In this document: positions 22,961-33,672 of the stretch, one piece after another
How the letters are laid out: every line of letters begins with the position of its first letter
How positions within the stretch are numbered: the first letter of the stretch is position 1
Notes under the pieces: model-generated
The model's database searches: none
What the model was told of the DNA's origin: nothing
The model's input: only the letters and a program-made list of their open reading frames with translations
Translations under genes and position numbers: made by a program
NCBI RefSeq assembly: GCF_026210795.1
Contig: NC_089434.1
Coordinates: 2,356,001 to 2,420,000, forward strand
Reading direction: 5' to 3'
DNA: 64,000 bases
Source: Rhizophagus irregularis
Taxonomy: Eukaryota > Glomeromycota > Glomeromycetes > Glomerales > Glomeraceae

Positions 22961-24583
22961 AGAGAATTTTGAAGGTATTCTTCAAAGTTCTTTAAATTTT
23001 GGATGAATACTTTAGATATATGCGCTGTCAACGTCATTAAAATACATTTGAAAGATGATTATATTTTAATAAGTTGGCATATATTGGGTTTTTTTCTCAA
23101 TTTTTATATTGTATTTTATTAATTTCAGTTAGTTATATTTGAAATTCTTTAACTTTATAAATTTATTTAGCTATATTCAATTTTGCAATTTTATTTGACA
23201 AATTTATTAGTAAATAAAAATACATAATAAAAAATATAATATATAATGACTGTGACGATTAGTAAATAATTTATTTTTTTGTGAATTATTGCAGAACTTC
23301 GTTCTTGAATTTTTTCACAGAATTTTGTTCTTGAATTTCTTGCAGAACTTAGTTCTTGAAATTCTTTGCAGATTTAATTTTGAAGATTTTCGCAGAACTT
23401 TATTTTCTTGAAATTCTGCGCAGTTTTTGATGAATTTTTTTTTTCAAAGACTGCCGACAGGGTTGCAGATCTGCGCAAAAATGTCACCTGCAGATCTGCG
23501 TAGATCTGCACCCCAAAAAATTTCCCGATGTTAATATCGATATGATATCAAAATAAAGTATTATCACTTCGATATCATTTTGATATTAAATCGATATTGA
23601 AATGATATTGAAATGATAATTAAAATGATATCGAAATAACATCTTTAAATTAAACTTAAAGATGTTGTTTCGATATCATTTCTATTATCATTTCGATATC
23701 ATTTCAATATCGATTTAATATCAAAATGATATCGAAGTGATAATACTTTATTTTGATATCATATCGATATTAAATCAATATTGAAATGATATTGAAATGA
23801 TATCGAAATGATATTACTTGAAAACTTAAAGTTTCTGTAAAGTAAGATCTACCTAGATAAGTTAATCTAATGATAGCCCAACATGTGACCACCATGATCA
23901 GCATACTATAAAAACTGCGGTACCCAACCTGTCACCCCTTATCACCCGAGTGATCATTGATTTTGAAATTGTAACACCAAGCCACCATGACGATCAAATT
24001 TTCCAGTATCCCCCCATCCCCCAAAGAAAATAAGGTTACACTGAAAAAAGCGACCAAGAAAAACAAAAAGCAAAAAATAAAGACATAAACCTCAGGAAAA
24101 CTCGAAGTGCAATGAGAAAAACCTGAGTAAAAAACACCAAACATACATCTCAACTCCGTCTCCTTATTTTAGAAGACTAACTCCCCCGTTAACAACATCA
24201 ACTAGCAAGAAATACATTAGTCAGGAGCTCCTTCCAAGAAATACTGGTCCAGCCTGCGAACCACTTGGCCAGTTAGACTTTAAAGGCGTAAGAACCAAGA
24301 CGCACTACTTTTCAACCTTTCAGAAAGCCCAAAGGAACGTTTATATGGAACTGCCATCTTACAGTATTATTGGTAACTCCAAGACTCATGATAATAGTCC
24401 TAACTCAATATAAGCCGTAAGGAGTTCAGGCAAAACTAAAGACCTCGGTAATAACTTCATATAACGTTAAAAAGTCCTTTTACTATCACTCAAGGTAAAA
24501 AATCCTCATATTTTTCATCTATGTCTTCGGGAAAAAATGGGCAGAGCCCAACGGGAGAGAAAGTACGATGATCCTCACTACTG

Positions 24584-27500
24584 GTCAAAAACTAGGCAAA
24601 CGTGGCATAGTAGCCTTTATCTTTATTAAATTTATTTGAACTTTACAATTTACAAAAAATAAAAAGAAAAATATAAAAATAAAACTAACTAAAAACAAAG
24701 CTATATAGTCTCCTAAGAAAAAATAAAGTAAAAAATTAATCTAAAAAGAAAAATTGCATTACACTAAATTTCCCCAGATCTTCCCCCTTGAATATATTCC
24801 AACCAAAGTAGAAGCAACTATGCTAACAAAATGACGAATAGTGCGCCCACTATAAAAATCGACACTCCATCCTGCAAAAGCTGTTATTAAGTAGCATCAT
24901 TAGACGACCCATAAAACCTGAAAAGTGATTAAACCAAGGCAAACCATATTTTATCGAGTTCTTCAACCAATCGGTTTCGGAGTCACGTGAATCGGGTAGG
25001 GTTGAAGGTGGTAAAGATGAGTAAGGTATGTACGTTGACAATGGCAAATTAGATGGCTTCGAAGTAGTTTTCAACTTATAAGTAATGTTCATTGCGTTTT
25101 CCCATCTACTTTTCTCATAATAATGCGGATTTCAAATTCGTCTTCTGAATTTCTGAATAAAATTGTTATGGATAGCAGCGACAACCTTTATCGCAGAATT
25201 TCTTGGAATAGATAAATCAACAAATAAGTCGATAAAGAGCCTGGATAGACAACCTCGCACAAGGGCATAGGAGGACCAATTTGTAGATGAAAAGGACCAG
25301 CATAAAAGAGAAGTAAGTTTAGTAATAAACGGAGTTGGATCAATATCAGCCAATTTTCCAGCTTCTTGAAGTTTAGAAATCAAATAGCCTTAATAGGATT
25401 GGAGTTTTTGTTGCATAGGTAAGCGACGTCATTTGCACATAAAAAGGTGCATCAAATCTTCCATGCGGTCGATACAGGAACAGCAAGATAATTCGTCTAT
25501 GTATAAATCTGGTCGTGTTCTTTTAAGCTTTTCCAATGTGGGTAATTCGTCCAAGAAAAGTTTGAATTTCAAGGATCGGTGCCTCGAAGCATGTTTAAAA
25601 GTAAAGGAAGCGTTATGAGAGGGTTCGAATTTCAAAGTGAACCAAGTAAGATCCCAGTCAACAATGTAATCTATATTAGATAATAATAAAAAAGTAAAGT
25701 GAAAACGCAATTAATGTAACAAATCACGCATCAACTGCGTTTGGTAATATTGTTTAAGAAGGTGTCTTGGATTGGATTCGCAGACAACATCATTGTCATA
25801 AGTTAAGACAAAATCATGGGCAAAAGCAAGGTCCATTCTAGAAATCAAAATACTGGATGACGCAGTATGAGCAGTATTGGCCAAAGAGTCAGCAAAATCG
25901 TTTAAATAATTGCCAGAGTGAGCTTTAACTTTAACGGGAAAGACAGTCAAGTTCTTAGAGAAGATGTTTCATTCAATGATAGCCCAAAACTCAAAGTTTG
26001 TAGTTTTGTAATAAAGTCGGCTATTTGAATAAACAGAGGAAGAGCAACCTCGAAGGCCATCAATGGCAGTTTGCGAGTCAGTATAAATAGTAACTTCTGA
26101 GTCACGAGAAGATATGGTTAAAACTGCGTAAATAGCGGCAGCTTCAGCTCGAGAAAAAGAGGGATTATCCCAAATAATGCTATGCGCATAAGTAGCAATG
26201 GAGTTAGGAAAGCCAGCATCTAGTACAATTTGCATCTAAGACCAGCCCATGGAAACATCAGGAGTTCCTAAATTAATAAGAGACCTATTAGTGTAAAAGA
26301 TATAACGTGATTCTGCAGAAACAACTAATGGAGAGTTCACAAAAACAGCAGCAGCAGAAGATTCAACAGTGGTAGGAATAGCGGAAGCTGCAGTGGCATC
26401 TGTAGGAGAAGGATCAGAAACAAAATTTAATTTACTATAATAGAGACGGATACCATCTTTAATATCAGCCCAAGTAAAGGGGGGAGGTTACTTCGGAGGT
26501 GGTAGTTTTAATCCGCTCATTTGTAGTAGGCAAAATGAGCGAATGTTATAGAGAGACTGACAGTATATAAAGAGTTAAATCAGCATTCCGTTTTTTGGAA
26601 GGAGGAAGAGGAATGTGAGCAACACAACCAGGATGAGGAGAAAGTTTGATAAGATCGCCTGGCGAGGATTCGCAGTTGGGAGAAATTCAATGAACAATGG
26701 AACAAGTACCACGACCTGCTTGAACCAAAAGTTGTTTACCGAAGATGGGAGAGCCGAGATCATCCAACGTAACAATCCAATTTTTGGTAGTGGGAGGAGA
26801 GGAAAGACAAGGTTCCAACTCATAAAATGAAGAGTCATTCGTAGGCACGATGATAAAATCGTCGAGTAAACGATTATTAGAGTCAGGTATAGTGGTAGTT
26901 TGTTGGATATCTTTGTACCAATAAGGAATACGGCCAGGATAAGGTTGCTTGTCAAAACCTCTCCAAAATCCTGCGATAAATTTCAGCAAGATTTTACTAT
27001 ATATTTACTATAGTTTCGGCAGGGTTTCAACAGTTTCGGCAAATGGGGGTTTCGGTATTTCGGCAAAGTTTCGGCAGGATTTTTAATATGATTTAATATA
27101 GTTTCAGCATTTTCCGTATAGATTTCAGCAGTTATTAAGAAGGTTTCGGCAAGCAACCTTAGGCCAGGATCACGTCTTCCAACCAAGTTGTCATAATAAG
27201 CCTTCCAAGAGATTAAATGAGTCTCTTGAGGAGTAACGAGCTGAAATAAATAAAACAGCTTTCGTTTACGCAGGATAGGAAGATAGGCTTTAAAAGCTTT
27301 AGGCGTCATGCATTTAAATAAAGGAACACGTTCATCTAACAGGGATAAGTTCGGAAGCTTCGAAAGTTGAGTATGAAGCAAACGAAAAAGGGTAGAATTC
27401 AGGAGAGCAATAGTGCATGCGATATAATCCTTCTTAAAGGAAGAAAGAATAGACAATATAGACCAGTCCTTAATTAAGAGAAGAAAAATAGGAATCAAAA

Positions 27501-27755
27501 AATTGTATTGAAGTAAACACAATAAAAGAAGAAAAAGAATTAGCCATTAAAAATAAATTAGTAATATGACAATATCGTTGATGAGCAAACAAATTAATCA
27601 AGCCCAATGCTTGTGATAAAAATAAAATAGGGTTGGGAAGAGAATGAGAAAAATTTGCTTTGTGTTTCACAACAGATCGTATACTTCTTGTTATAAGGTG
27701 ACAGTCAGATTCAGACGACATGCAAAAATCATCATCAATGGTATTCGCCTCTTTC
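24584..27755 (-). pseudogene. LINE-type non-LTR retrotransposon, 5'-truncated and decayed
   Basis: Read from 27755 down, the order is a post-reverse-transcriptase region, the segment GRRDPGRIPYWYKDIQ (interrupted by the MITE at 26940-27161), an RNase H domain and a Cys/His knuckle. In RNase H, the acidic residues of AEAAAIYAVL, YTDSQTAI and NDFADSLAN are present. The first catalytic position reads YTNRS instead of the usual TDGS, so the enzyme would be dead. In-frame stops and frameshifts occur, including a TAG just before MQIVLDAGFPN at 26235. The knuckle is CCSCIDRMEDLMHLFMC near 25440. The 3' terminus at 24584-24605 contains GCCTAGTTTTTGACCAGT. The reverse transcriptase core is missing. 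Confidence 0.75.
26940..27161. mobile_element. 222-bp hAT-like MITE (GCCGAAACC class), copy 1
   Basis: The TIR starts TAAGGTTGCTTGTCAAAACC and the inverse right end TAAGGTTGCTTGCCGAAACC. A perfect 8-bp TSD GGCCAGGA lies at 26932-26939 and 27162-27169. The interior is rich in TTTCGGCA words. It interrupts the LINE reading frame, and removal with one TSD copy restores GRRDPG-RIPYWY. Length and sequence match the copy at 37658-37879. Confidence 0.9.
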
Positions 27756-27759
27756 TTAA

Positions 27760-28871
27760 GTTAAAGACTCTGGACATTGGTGTCGCATATGCAATTATAA
27801 TAATATTGAAGTTGCAAAAGCATTGGCTCGTACTAGAGATGGAGAATGTCTTTCTTCAGAGTATTTTGACAATAAAAGTCCTTTACAGTGGAAGTGTGTT
27901 AAGGGGCATATATGGACTGCGAACTTAAATAAAATAAAAGATTACAACCAGTGGTGCCCTACTTGTGATGGGCGAAATCCGACTATATTTGATATGAAAA
28001 TTCTAGCACAAAAAAATAACGGAGAATGCCTTTCAGATCAGTATTATGATGCACACACAAAACTTTTATGGCGTTGCAAGAATTTTCATATATGGGAAGC
28101 TCCTCCACTAACTATTCTGAGAGGTAGCTGGTGTCAATACTGTGCTGGTACTGCAAAACTTGATATTGAAATTGCTAATCAAATTGCATTATCGAGACAA
28201 GGCCAATGCCTTTCAGTGGAATACAAGAATATAAGCGCACCACTTCTATGGGCTTGTCAATATAATCATCAATAGTAGTCCTCACTTAGTAGTATAAAAC
28301 ATTCTGATACATGGTGTCCATACTGTGCAAGTATGGCTAAACATACTCTTGATGATGCTAAGCAAATTGCTCTCACTCGGGGTGGTAGGTGTCTTTCAAC
28401 AGAATACAAAAATAATAAATCTCCTTTATTATGGATCTGTAAAAATCGGCATAAATGGTATGCAAAATTCGATAATATTGTGAATAAATGCTCATGGTGT
28501 CCATATTGTAGCATAGTAAGTATAAATGTGAAAATCTATGTCGTCAAATCTTAACAAAATATTTGGGCCCTCTATCAGAAAATCGTAAGCCTGATTTCTT
28601 AAAAATACCAGAGCATTCAATGGGGCTACAACTTGACATTCCTTATTATCACTATGGTTTTGCAATCGAAGTACAAGGAGAACAGCATGATAAATATATA
28701 GAATTCTTTCATAGAGGAAACCTGAATAATTTCATCAGACAGCAAGAGCGGAATCAATTCAAGAAAGAATTATGCGAAGAAAATTGCATCAACCTAAAAT
28801 ATGTCTGGTATTACAAAGATCCACATATAGTTATTCCAGAGTATCTTCGAGAACTGGGTCTTATAGAATAA
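27760..28871 (+). pseudogene. Zinc-ribbon repeat protein with C-terminal PD-(D/E)XK-like nuclease, broken
   Basis: Four to five treble-clef/zinc-ribbon modules of about 60 residues occur in a row, each with a GECLS-x-EY motif, a CxxxHxW pair and a WCxxC knuckle (near 27950, 28130, 28315 and 28500). The C-terminal domain (28560-28871) has LDIPYYHYGFAIEVQGEQH, fitting a Vsr-like PD-(D/E)XK nuclease with D and ExQ catalytic positions and a FIRQQERNQFKKE helix. Two adjacent TAG codons at 28273-28278 and a frameshift near 28515 disable it. The 5' end joins the LINE remnant directly. Related proteins occur in AM fungi and in large DNA viruses; the exact role here is not known. Confidence 0.7.
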
Positions 28872-28949
28872 ATATGAAACTTTAAATGCGTGTATTTCAT
28901 TAAAATCCTTATTTTTTCGATATAGTAATTTCATGCTCAGTCCAACCAA

Positions 28950-29665
28950 ATGAGAAAAATGGAGTATTATATATATCATCTTAACGAGACCAAAAATTTA
29001 AAGAATATGAATCACCCTGCAAGTCCTGCGTTTCCTTTTCATTTGTTAATTTGCGGTAGACCAGATAGTGGAAAAACTAATATGATTCTTAATCTTCTTC
29101 TTGGAAATAAAATTCAACGTTTATTTAAGGAAAAGAAAGGGTGCGGTATGTCAAAAATGATGATCTAGTCTTAATCGGAAAGCATATCCATGAACCCAAA
29201 TGGGTATTAGTAAAAAACTGCTATGAAATTTTTGCAAAGGGTCCAAAAGCATATCGAGAGAATGTAACATTTCGTGCGTTAAAAGCAGATGCGATTCCAA
29301 ATATAACTAAGTTCTCACCAGATAGAAACACTGTTGTAGTCTTTGAGGATCTTTGCGCTGAATCAAAAAAAATTCAGGATCGGATTGTTCCATATTTTAT
29401 CAGTGGCCAACATCAAGGTGTATCAAGTATATATGTGAGCCAGAAGTATACACAAACTCCTAAAATTATTCGCGAGAATATCACCCATTTAGCTTTATTT
29501 CGAGGCTCAGGAAGCCGGGACGATATCCATAGAATCGTGCGACAATATACGGATGATCCAAAAAAAGCATCCAAGATTATTGACAAACATTTGCGAGATC
29601 AAAATTTTGTGGTCTTCGATTTTACTAAGGCATTTGACGATCCTCTCGCAATTAGATTAGGTTGA
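28950..29665 (+). pseudogene. A32-like P-loop ATPase, frameshifted
   Basis: The first frame (from the ATG at 28950) holds a Walker A motif GRPDSGKT preceded by a hydrophobic strand. A shift near 29137 moves to a second frame that continues [15 protein letters not shown] Walker B strand VVVFED follows at about 29335, then the conserved SIYVSQKY sensor region, and the frame ends at 29665. The order and spacing fit the FtsK/HerA-related packaging-ATPase group known from large DNA viruses and polintons and multicopy in AM fungi. It lies 78 bp downstream of the zinc-ribbon nuclease in the same direction. It could be a decayed viral or polinton-derived gene or a domesticated fungal copy; no capsid or polymerase gene is nearby. 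Confidence 0.7.
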
Positions 29666-30054
29666 AACACGCCCTTAAAATTGGATGAGTAGGGTTCGTT
29701 TCTGCTCTTTCGCATTTATTCTCATGTTATATTATATTCCATATACATAAAAAAAATCATGTGCACATTCTGTTCTGAAACACCAATAAAGAAAAATTTC
29801 TATACAGGCATGTATTACACGCATTAGCCAAACAAACAAATTTTTTACTTATCTTCAAGCAAAAATATTATATGGATCATATGATTAATAGCATACGAAC
29901 TACTTTTATTTCATGCAATTTACATTACACTGCATATTAGTATGTTAAAGAATACGAGATAAACACGTAGATAGATATACATAATTTTTGACCAATCCAC
30001 CGATTTAACCAGTTTAACCTAATTATTCTTCTTTTTTCTAGGAGAAGTTTTCAC
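29666..30054. other. AT-rich spacer between converging genes
   Basis: Nothing recognisable. It probably contains the 3' ends of the ATPase remnant and of the minus-strand gene. Confidence 0.5.
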
Positions 30055-33022
30055 TTATTCGATCTTAGAATCATCATCACTTGATTCGGAAATAGGATTT
30101 GTAATATAAGACATTATACTCTTAGTACTCGAAATAATCATATCCTAATTTTCGAGAATAACATTACATCAATCAATATCTTTATATGTATTCAAACATT
30201 TCATGCAAAAACTTACTCGCATCGTCCACAAGTTTGAGGCGAACTTTGGTAACTCTTTGAAGAGCAAAGCTGGTATTGTTGAATAAGAGAACTTTTTTTT
30301 GAGTTCAAAATAATATACACCAGCAAAGGGCATACACATGCTGTAAATATAAAAGTCATGATCTGTATGGATTTATGAAGAAAATCTGAATTTACTTATA
30401 ATGGAAATATTGATCCAGCCATAGAACTTACTATATATTTGAACGCCGTATACTTTTATTCTTTTAAACTCTTCGAAATTGCCTGGATAGTTGACTTTAA
30501 TAAAGTTCAGTATGATCTTTAGCATCTTGGCAGTTTTATTTCTATCCCCAACATAGTGGGTATGGTCAGGACATGATGGAGATCCTGAAACTTCCAAAGT
30601 TGACACCTCCAAATCAAAATCCACCATTGATATAATTGCGTCAATTTTATTTCCGGTACACCGTCGATCATCATCTCTTAATGATTGGTTCAGCTGATCA
30701 GCAGAGCATTGCAAGGTTGATTCACCCCTGTTGAAACACAAGCCAGCAAAATAAAGTTAATAATAATAGTAATTACTCAACGCGCTAAATTTGACTTAAA
30801 CTTACTACCTACAGTCCAAAAAAACTGATCTTCGAATAGCATGGTAAAGATATGGGAAACAAATTTAATTATGTAATGTCCTTCTGTCTTATTTTCTTTG
30901 AGGCAGTTTCTGCCATTTGAAAATTGTTTCCAACTATAGCAAAGTAGTAGTTCAATGTTAGAACAAAATCAGATTACAGTATATGAAGTACGCAGGATAC
31001 TTGCAATATTTCCATCAAATCTAAAACCCGTTTCCTCCATATTGTATTTCCATTTTCCCGTAGCTTTTCACACTCTATTCTGATTACATCACGTAATTTT
31101 TCCGCGATATTCTATGAAGTAAACATAAATATAAGGAATCACCAACAAATCAAAGTCTAACCTTCTCTACTTACCACATTTTTCAATATACTTTTTATAT
31201 ATTGTTTGACATCATCTGCCCTTCCGTCTTGTTCTATGTCCTGGTCAATCGAAGTTAAAGCGGAAGCAGATTCTGGAGCTAATGATGTTGCATCGGGGCT
31301 AGACGTTAAAAATTCTTCTATTGTTCCAATAATATCACCCCAATGCTTTCTGAAGAAATTTCGTGCTTCTGTTGCAGAAGATTTGGCCGTATCAAGAATA
31401 TTATAACGCATTAGACTGTAAAAAAAAGTTTTCAGCATCTAGGGTATATATATATCAATGGAGTATTCAACAGATGTACATACTCTTGTTTATGTATTTC
31501 TTCAACATATCTTGATGAGCGACGCTATTGCTCCATTTTTGATCTAACGCACATATTCTTGACAATTAGCTTGCAATCGACGGTGATATCAACAGGGGTT
31601 TCATTAGGAGATCATCTTCAGAAGTATCATCTTTATAACCATGTTCTTTACATACGAAAGAACTTGATGAAGTATCATACGAAAAATTTTGATGAGGCAG
31701 AGTACGTGGCTCGGAACTATTAATTTTGTTTATATTACTAGTCATTTCCGCACTAGACCCTGCGCTTTCTAAGCTTGACGAAAATGGTATTGGTACTCCT
31801 GGTGATGATGATGCGTTCGGTGCTCCTTGTGATGGTGATGGTCTTGGCACTCCTTGTGATGATGAGGAGGAGGATGGCGTGTCTTTCGTGGTTTTGGCCT
31901 GTTTACACAAAAAAATAGAAAAATTTTGAGAAGAATTCATGGTAACAAATCCTTATAATCATAGGGATGCATCTTATACCGACTTTCTTAGCTGAACCAA
32001 CTGACTCTTTATTCTGTAGATGTAATAAATCATTAAAAAATGGTTGCATAAAATTCATTGCAACGTAAGACCTTATCAATATCCTAACCTTTTTTGGAAG
32101 AGATAACTTTTTCCGCTTTGGTATACAGGCAGGCATGAAATCATCGTCGGACTGAATACAAATTAAATTACCTTTATCAGACAGCCAACATTTTGTAGAT
32201 TCTCTTATAGCAAAAAAATGCTTACCAGTGCTTTTTCCAGCACTGACTTTCTTCTATCTTCAATTGCGGTGAAGTTCATGTTTTTACTTTGGTCAAGAGC
32301 ATAATTTAACTAGTATAAAAGAAAGTATTAGGTTTAAATTTTGTGTTCATGTAAGCAACAGCCAAAAAATCCTTACATCTTCAGATTCAATCTGAAATAA
32401 TTTCAGTTCATTATGAGTTTTGACATATTGAATTTTTTCATGTAGATTTTGAGTATTGCGATCATTCCAGAACTTCACAACTTCTGGAGAGCGTTTAATA
32501 TCCTAGAAACTCAAGAACATAACAATCGTTAATGGTTAATTTATTACAACCCAAATTGCGTCTATTATAAGATACAAAACATGACAGACTGCAACGAACT
32601 CAAAAGGATCAATACTGGGCGACTCAAAAGGACACACCAGTGTGTCATAGCAATTGATTCAAAAGGACCTGCCAAAAGCCAATTGACTCAAAGGGACAAT
32701 TTTACCCAATGTGCGGAACTCAAAGGGATCCATAAAGCTACTAGGGTGGGCTTTTGACCTGTCAACTGAATCTAATCATAAAAAAACATACCTGCCAATT
32801 ATTAAGTAGCCCCTGTGCCTTTTGTCTATAAATGTTGTCTTTGTCGTTAATGATAATTTTCTGAAGTAAGGACTTAAACGCACCGTGTTCTTGATTGCAG
32901 TCATTTAAAACCAAGTTTTCAGACCTCCATTCTAAAAAATTAATAAGTGACCACCGAAGTGGATCGATCTCCTGAAAGTAGCTGTTGTCGATCTCCTGTA
33001 AGTTGTTTGAAATTTGTTCCAT
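30055..33022 (-). pseudogene. Spliced AM-fungal hypothetical protein with PD-(D/E)XK-like core, lightly decayed
   Basis: Exons read from frame and splice signals: 33022-32792, 32502-32377, 32309-32226, 32151-32089, 31898-31480, 31415-31175, 31111-31001, about 30960-30810, about 30727-30440, 30340-30212 and about 30145-30055. Exons 1-7 join in phase. The middle is a Ser/Pro/Gly low-complexity linker (SSSQGVPRPSPSQGAPNASS). The later part has NKIDAIISMVDFDLEVSTLE followed by VSG and DHTHYVGDRNKTAKML, compatible with a PD-(D/E)XK-like fold (D, then ExS). The C-terminus has MCMPFAGVYYFELKKKF. An in-frame TAA lies in exon 5 (near 31566), and the exon 7/8 and 8/9 junctions need frame changes. The function is not known; it resembles an expanded AM-fungal family. 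Confidence 0.55.
32580..32760. repeat. ACTCAAAAGGAC-rich insertion in intron 1
   Basis: Five copies of (A/G)ACTCAAA(A/G)GGA(C/T) occur within the first intron of the minus-strand gene, with a CACACCAGTGTGTC palindrome in between. This makes intron 1 (32503-32791) much longer than the gene's other introns (60-75 nt). It is probably a small inserted element. Confidence 0.5.
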
Positions 33023-33339
33023 GGAAATTTTTGTATACAAGTTAACGATCGGTGAGAAAAAATTCTTTTATGTACAGTATATGAGAAATCAACTGTCGTA
33101 CAGATTGATATGATGATCCCGTTCACACGTGTTAATTCTTTTGCTTGACCGCTTATACTAAGGCAGGTAAAACGCTATATAATATGCTTCAGTCAAATGT
33201 AATAAAAATAGCCATCCCTCCAGAGCAATATACATATCAGTAAATGCTATTCTGCTAAAAATTATTCAGCTAAATGTTGCAAGGAAAAAAAATCGAAATA
33301 TTTTGGGGATCGATTTCTTATGTGTGAAATTTATTTTGG
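33023..33339. other. Upstream region of the minus-strand gene
   Basis: Non-repetitive sequence 5' of the hypothetical gene, presumably with its promoter. No motif was identified. Confidence 0.35.
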
Positions 33340-33540
33340 AGGAATCTTACCACACTATTGTGTGATGTTTTTGTCATATGGTCACGTGCTGACCTGTTTA
33401 CGTTTTTTATTATGTTTCTGAGGGACTTAGTTTTTTTTTACTAGCCTGATCTCTATTTGTCACTGCATTATATATCACCTGTACTATCACGTTTAAAGTA
33501 CTATTTATATTGTGACAGGGTAGTGTGGTAAGATTCCCAT
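33340..33540. mobile_element. hAT-like MITE (201 bp) with CACGTG interior
   Basis: The ends are AGGAATCTTACCACACTA and, inverse, ATGGGAATCTTACCACACTA. The flanking 8-mers TATTTTGG (33332-33339) and TATTTTGT (33541-33548) form a TSD with one mismatch. The interior shares TCACGTG, CTGAGGGACTTA and CTATTTGTCAC in order with the MITE at 63102-63336. Confidence 0.7.
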
Positions 33541-33672
33541 TATTTTGTCGCACAAGCAGTCACACAGAGCTACAGCTGATTTGGGCGGTGTATCACTTAT
33601 TACATCATATGCACTTTAACGAGGATCGAAAACATGCTAATTTATGTCACACATGCCAACATGCATTGGCCT

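Larger units (their letters stand above)
19348..23529. mobile_element. CATCAGG element II, carrying array A3
   Basis: The left end is ATCAGGAAAGTTTTTGGGG; the inverse of the right end is ATCGGGAAATTTTTTGGGG. Both continue into GCAGATCTGCG-rich subterminal repeats (TTTTGCAGATTTCTGC words, 19370-19590 and 23290-23510). It is 4182 bp, flanked by TT, and has no transposase. It contains the hAT-like element at 19654-20655 and the intron-like array at 20820-22960. The closest relative is 57146-61781. Confidence 0.75.
19247..23843. mobile_element. GATATC-repeat element hosting CATCAGG element II
   Basis: The flanks 19247-19347 and 23530-23843 consist of TCGATATCATTTCAATATC words in both orientations, so the element is largely self-complementary. 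Comparison with the uninterrupted copy near 47900 suggests a TA duplication at 19245-19246 and 23844-23845. Everything from 19348 to 23529 is a later insertion. Confidence 0.6.
18745..24583 (-). mobile_element. LINE-tail-like repeat, split by nested insertions
   Basis: Its own sequence is at 18745-19246 and 23844-24583. The two parts are contiguous in the other copy (47186-48172 plus 53585-53840, plus strand), showing that 19247-23843 is inserted. On the minus strand it ends with GCCTAGTTTTTGACCAGT, the same 3' terminus as the LINE at 24584-27755. It is therefore probably a 5'-truncated or SINE-like retroelement that uses the LINE tail. Short open frames inside it are not conserved proteins that I recognise. 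Confidence 0.6.
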
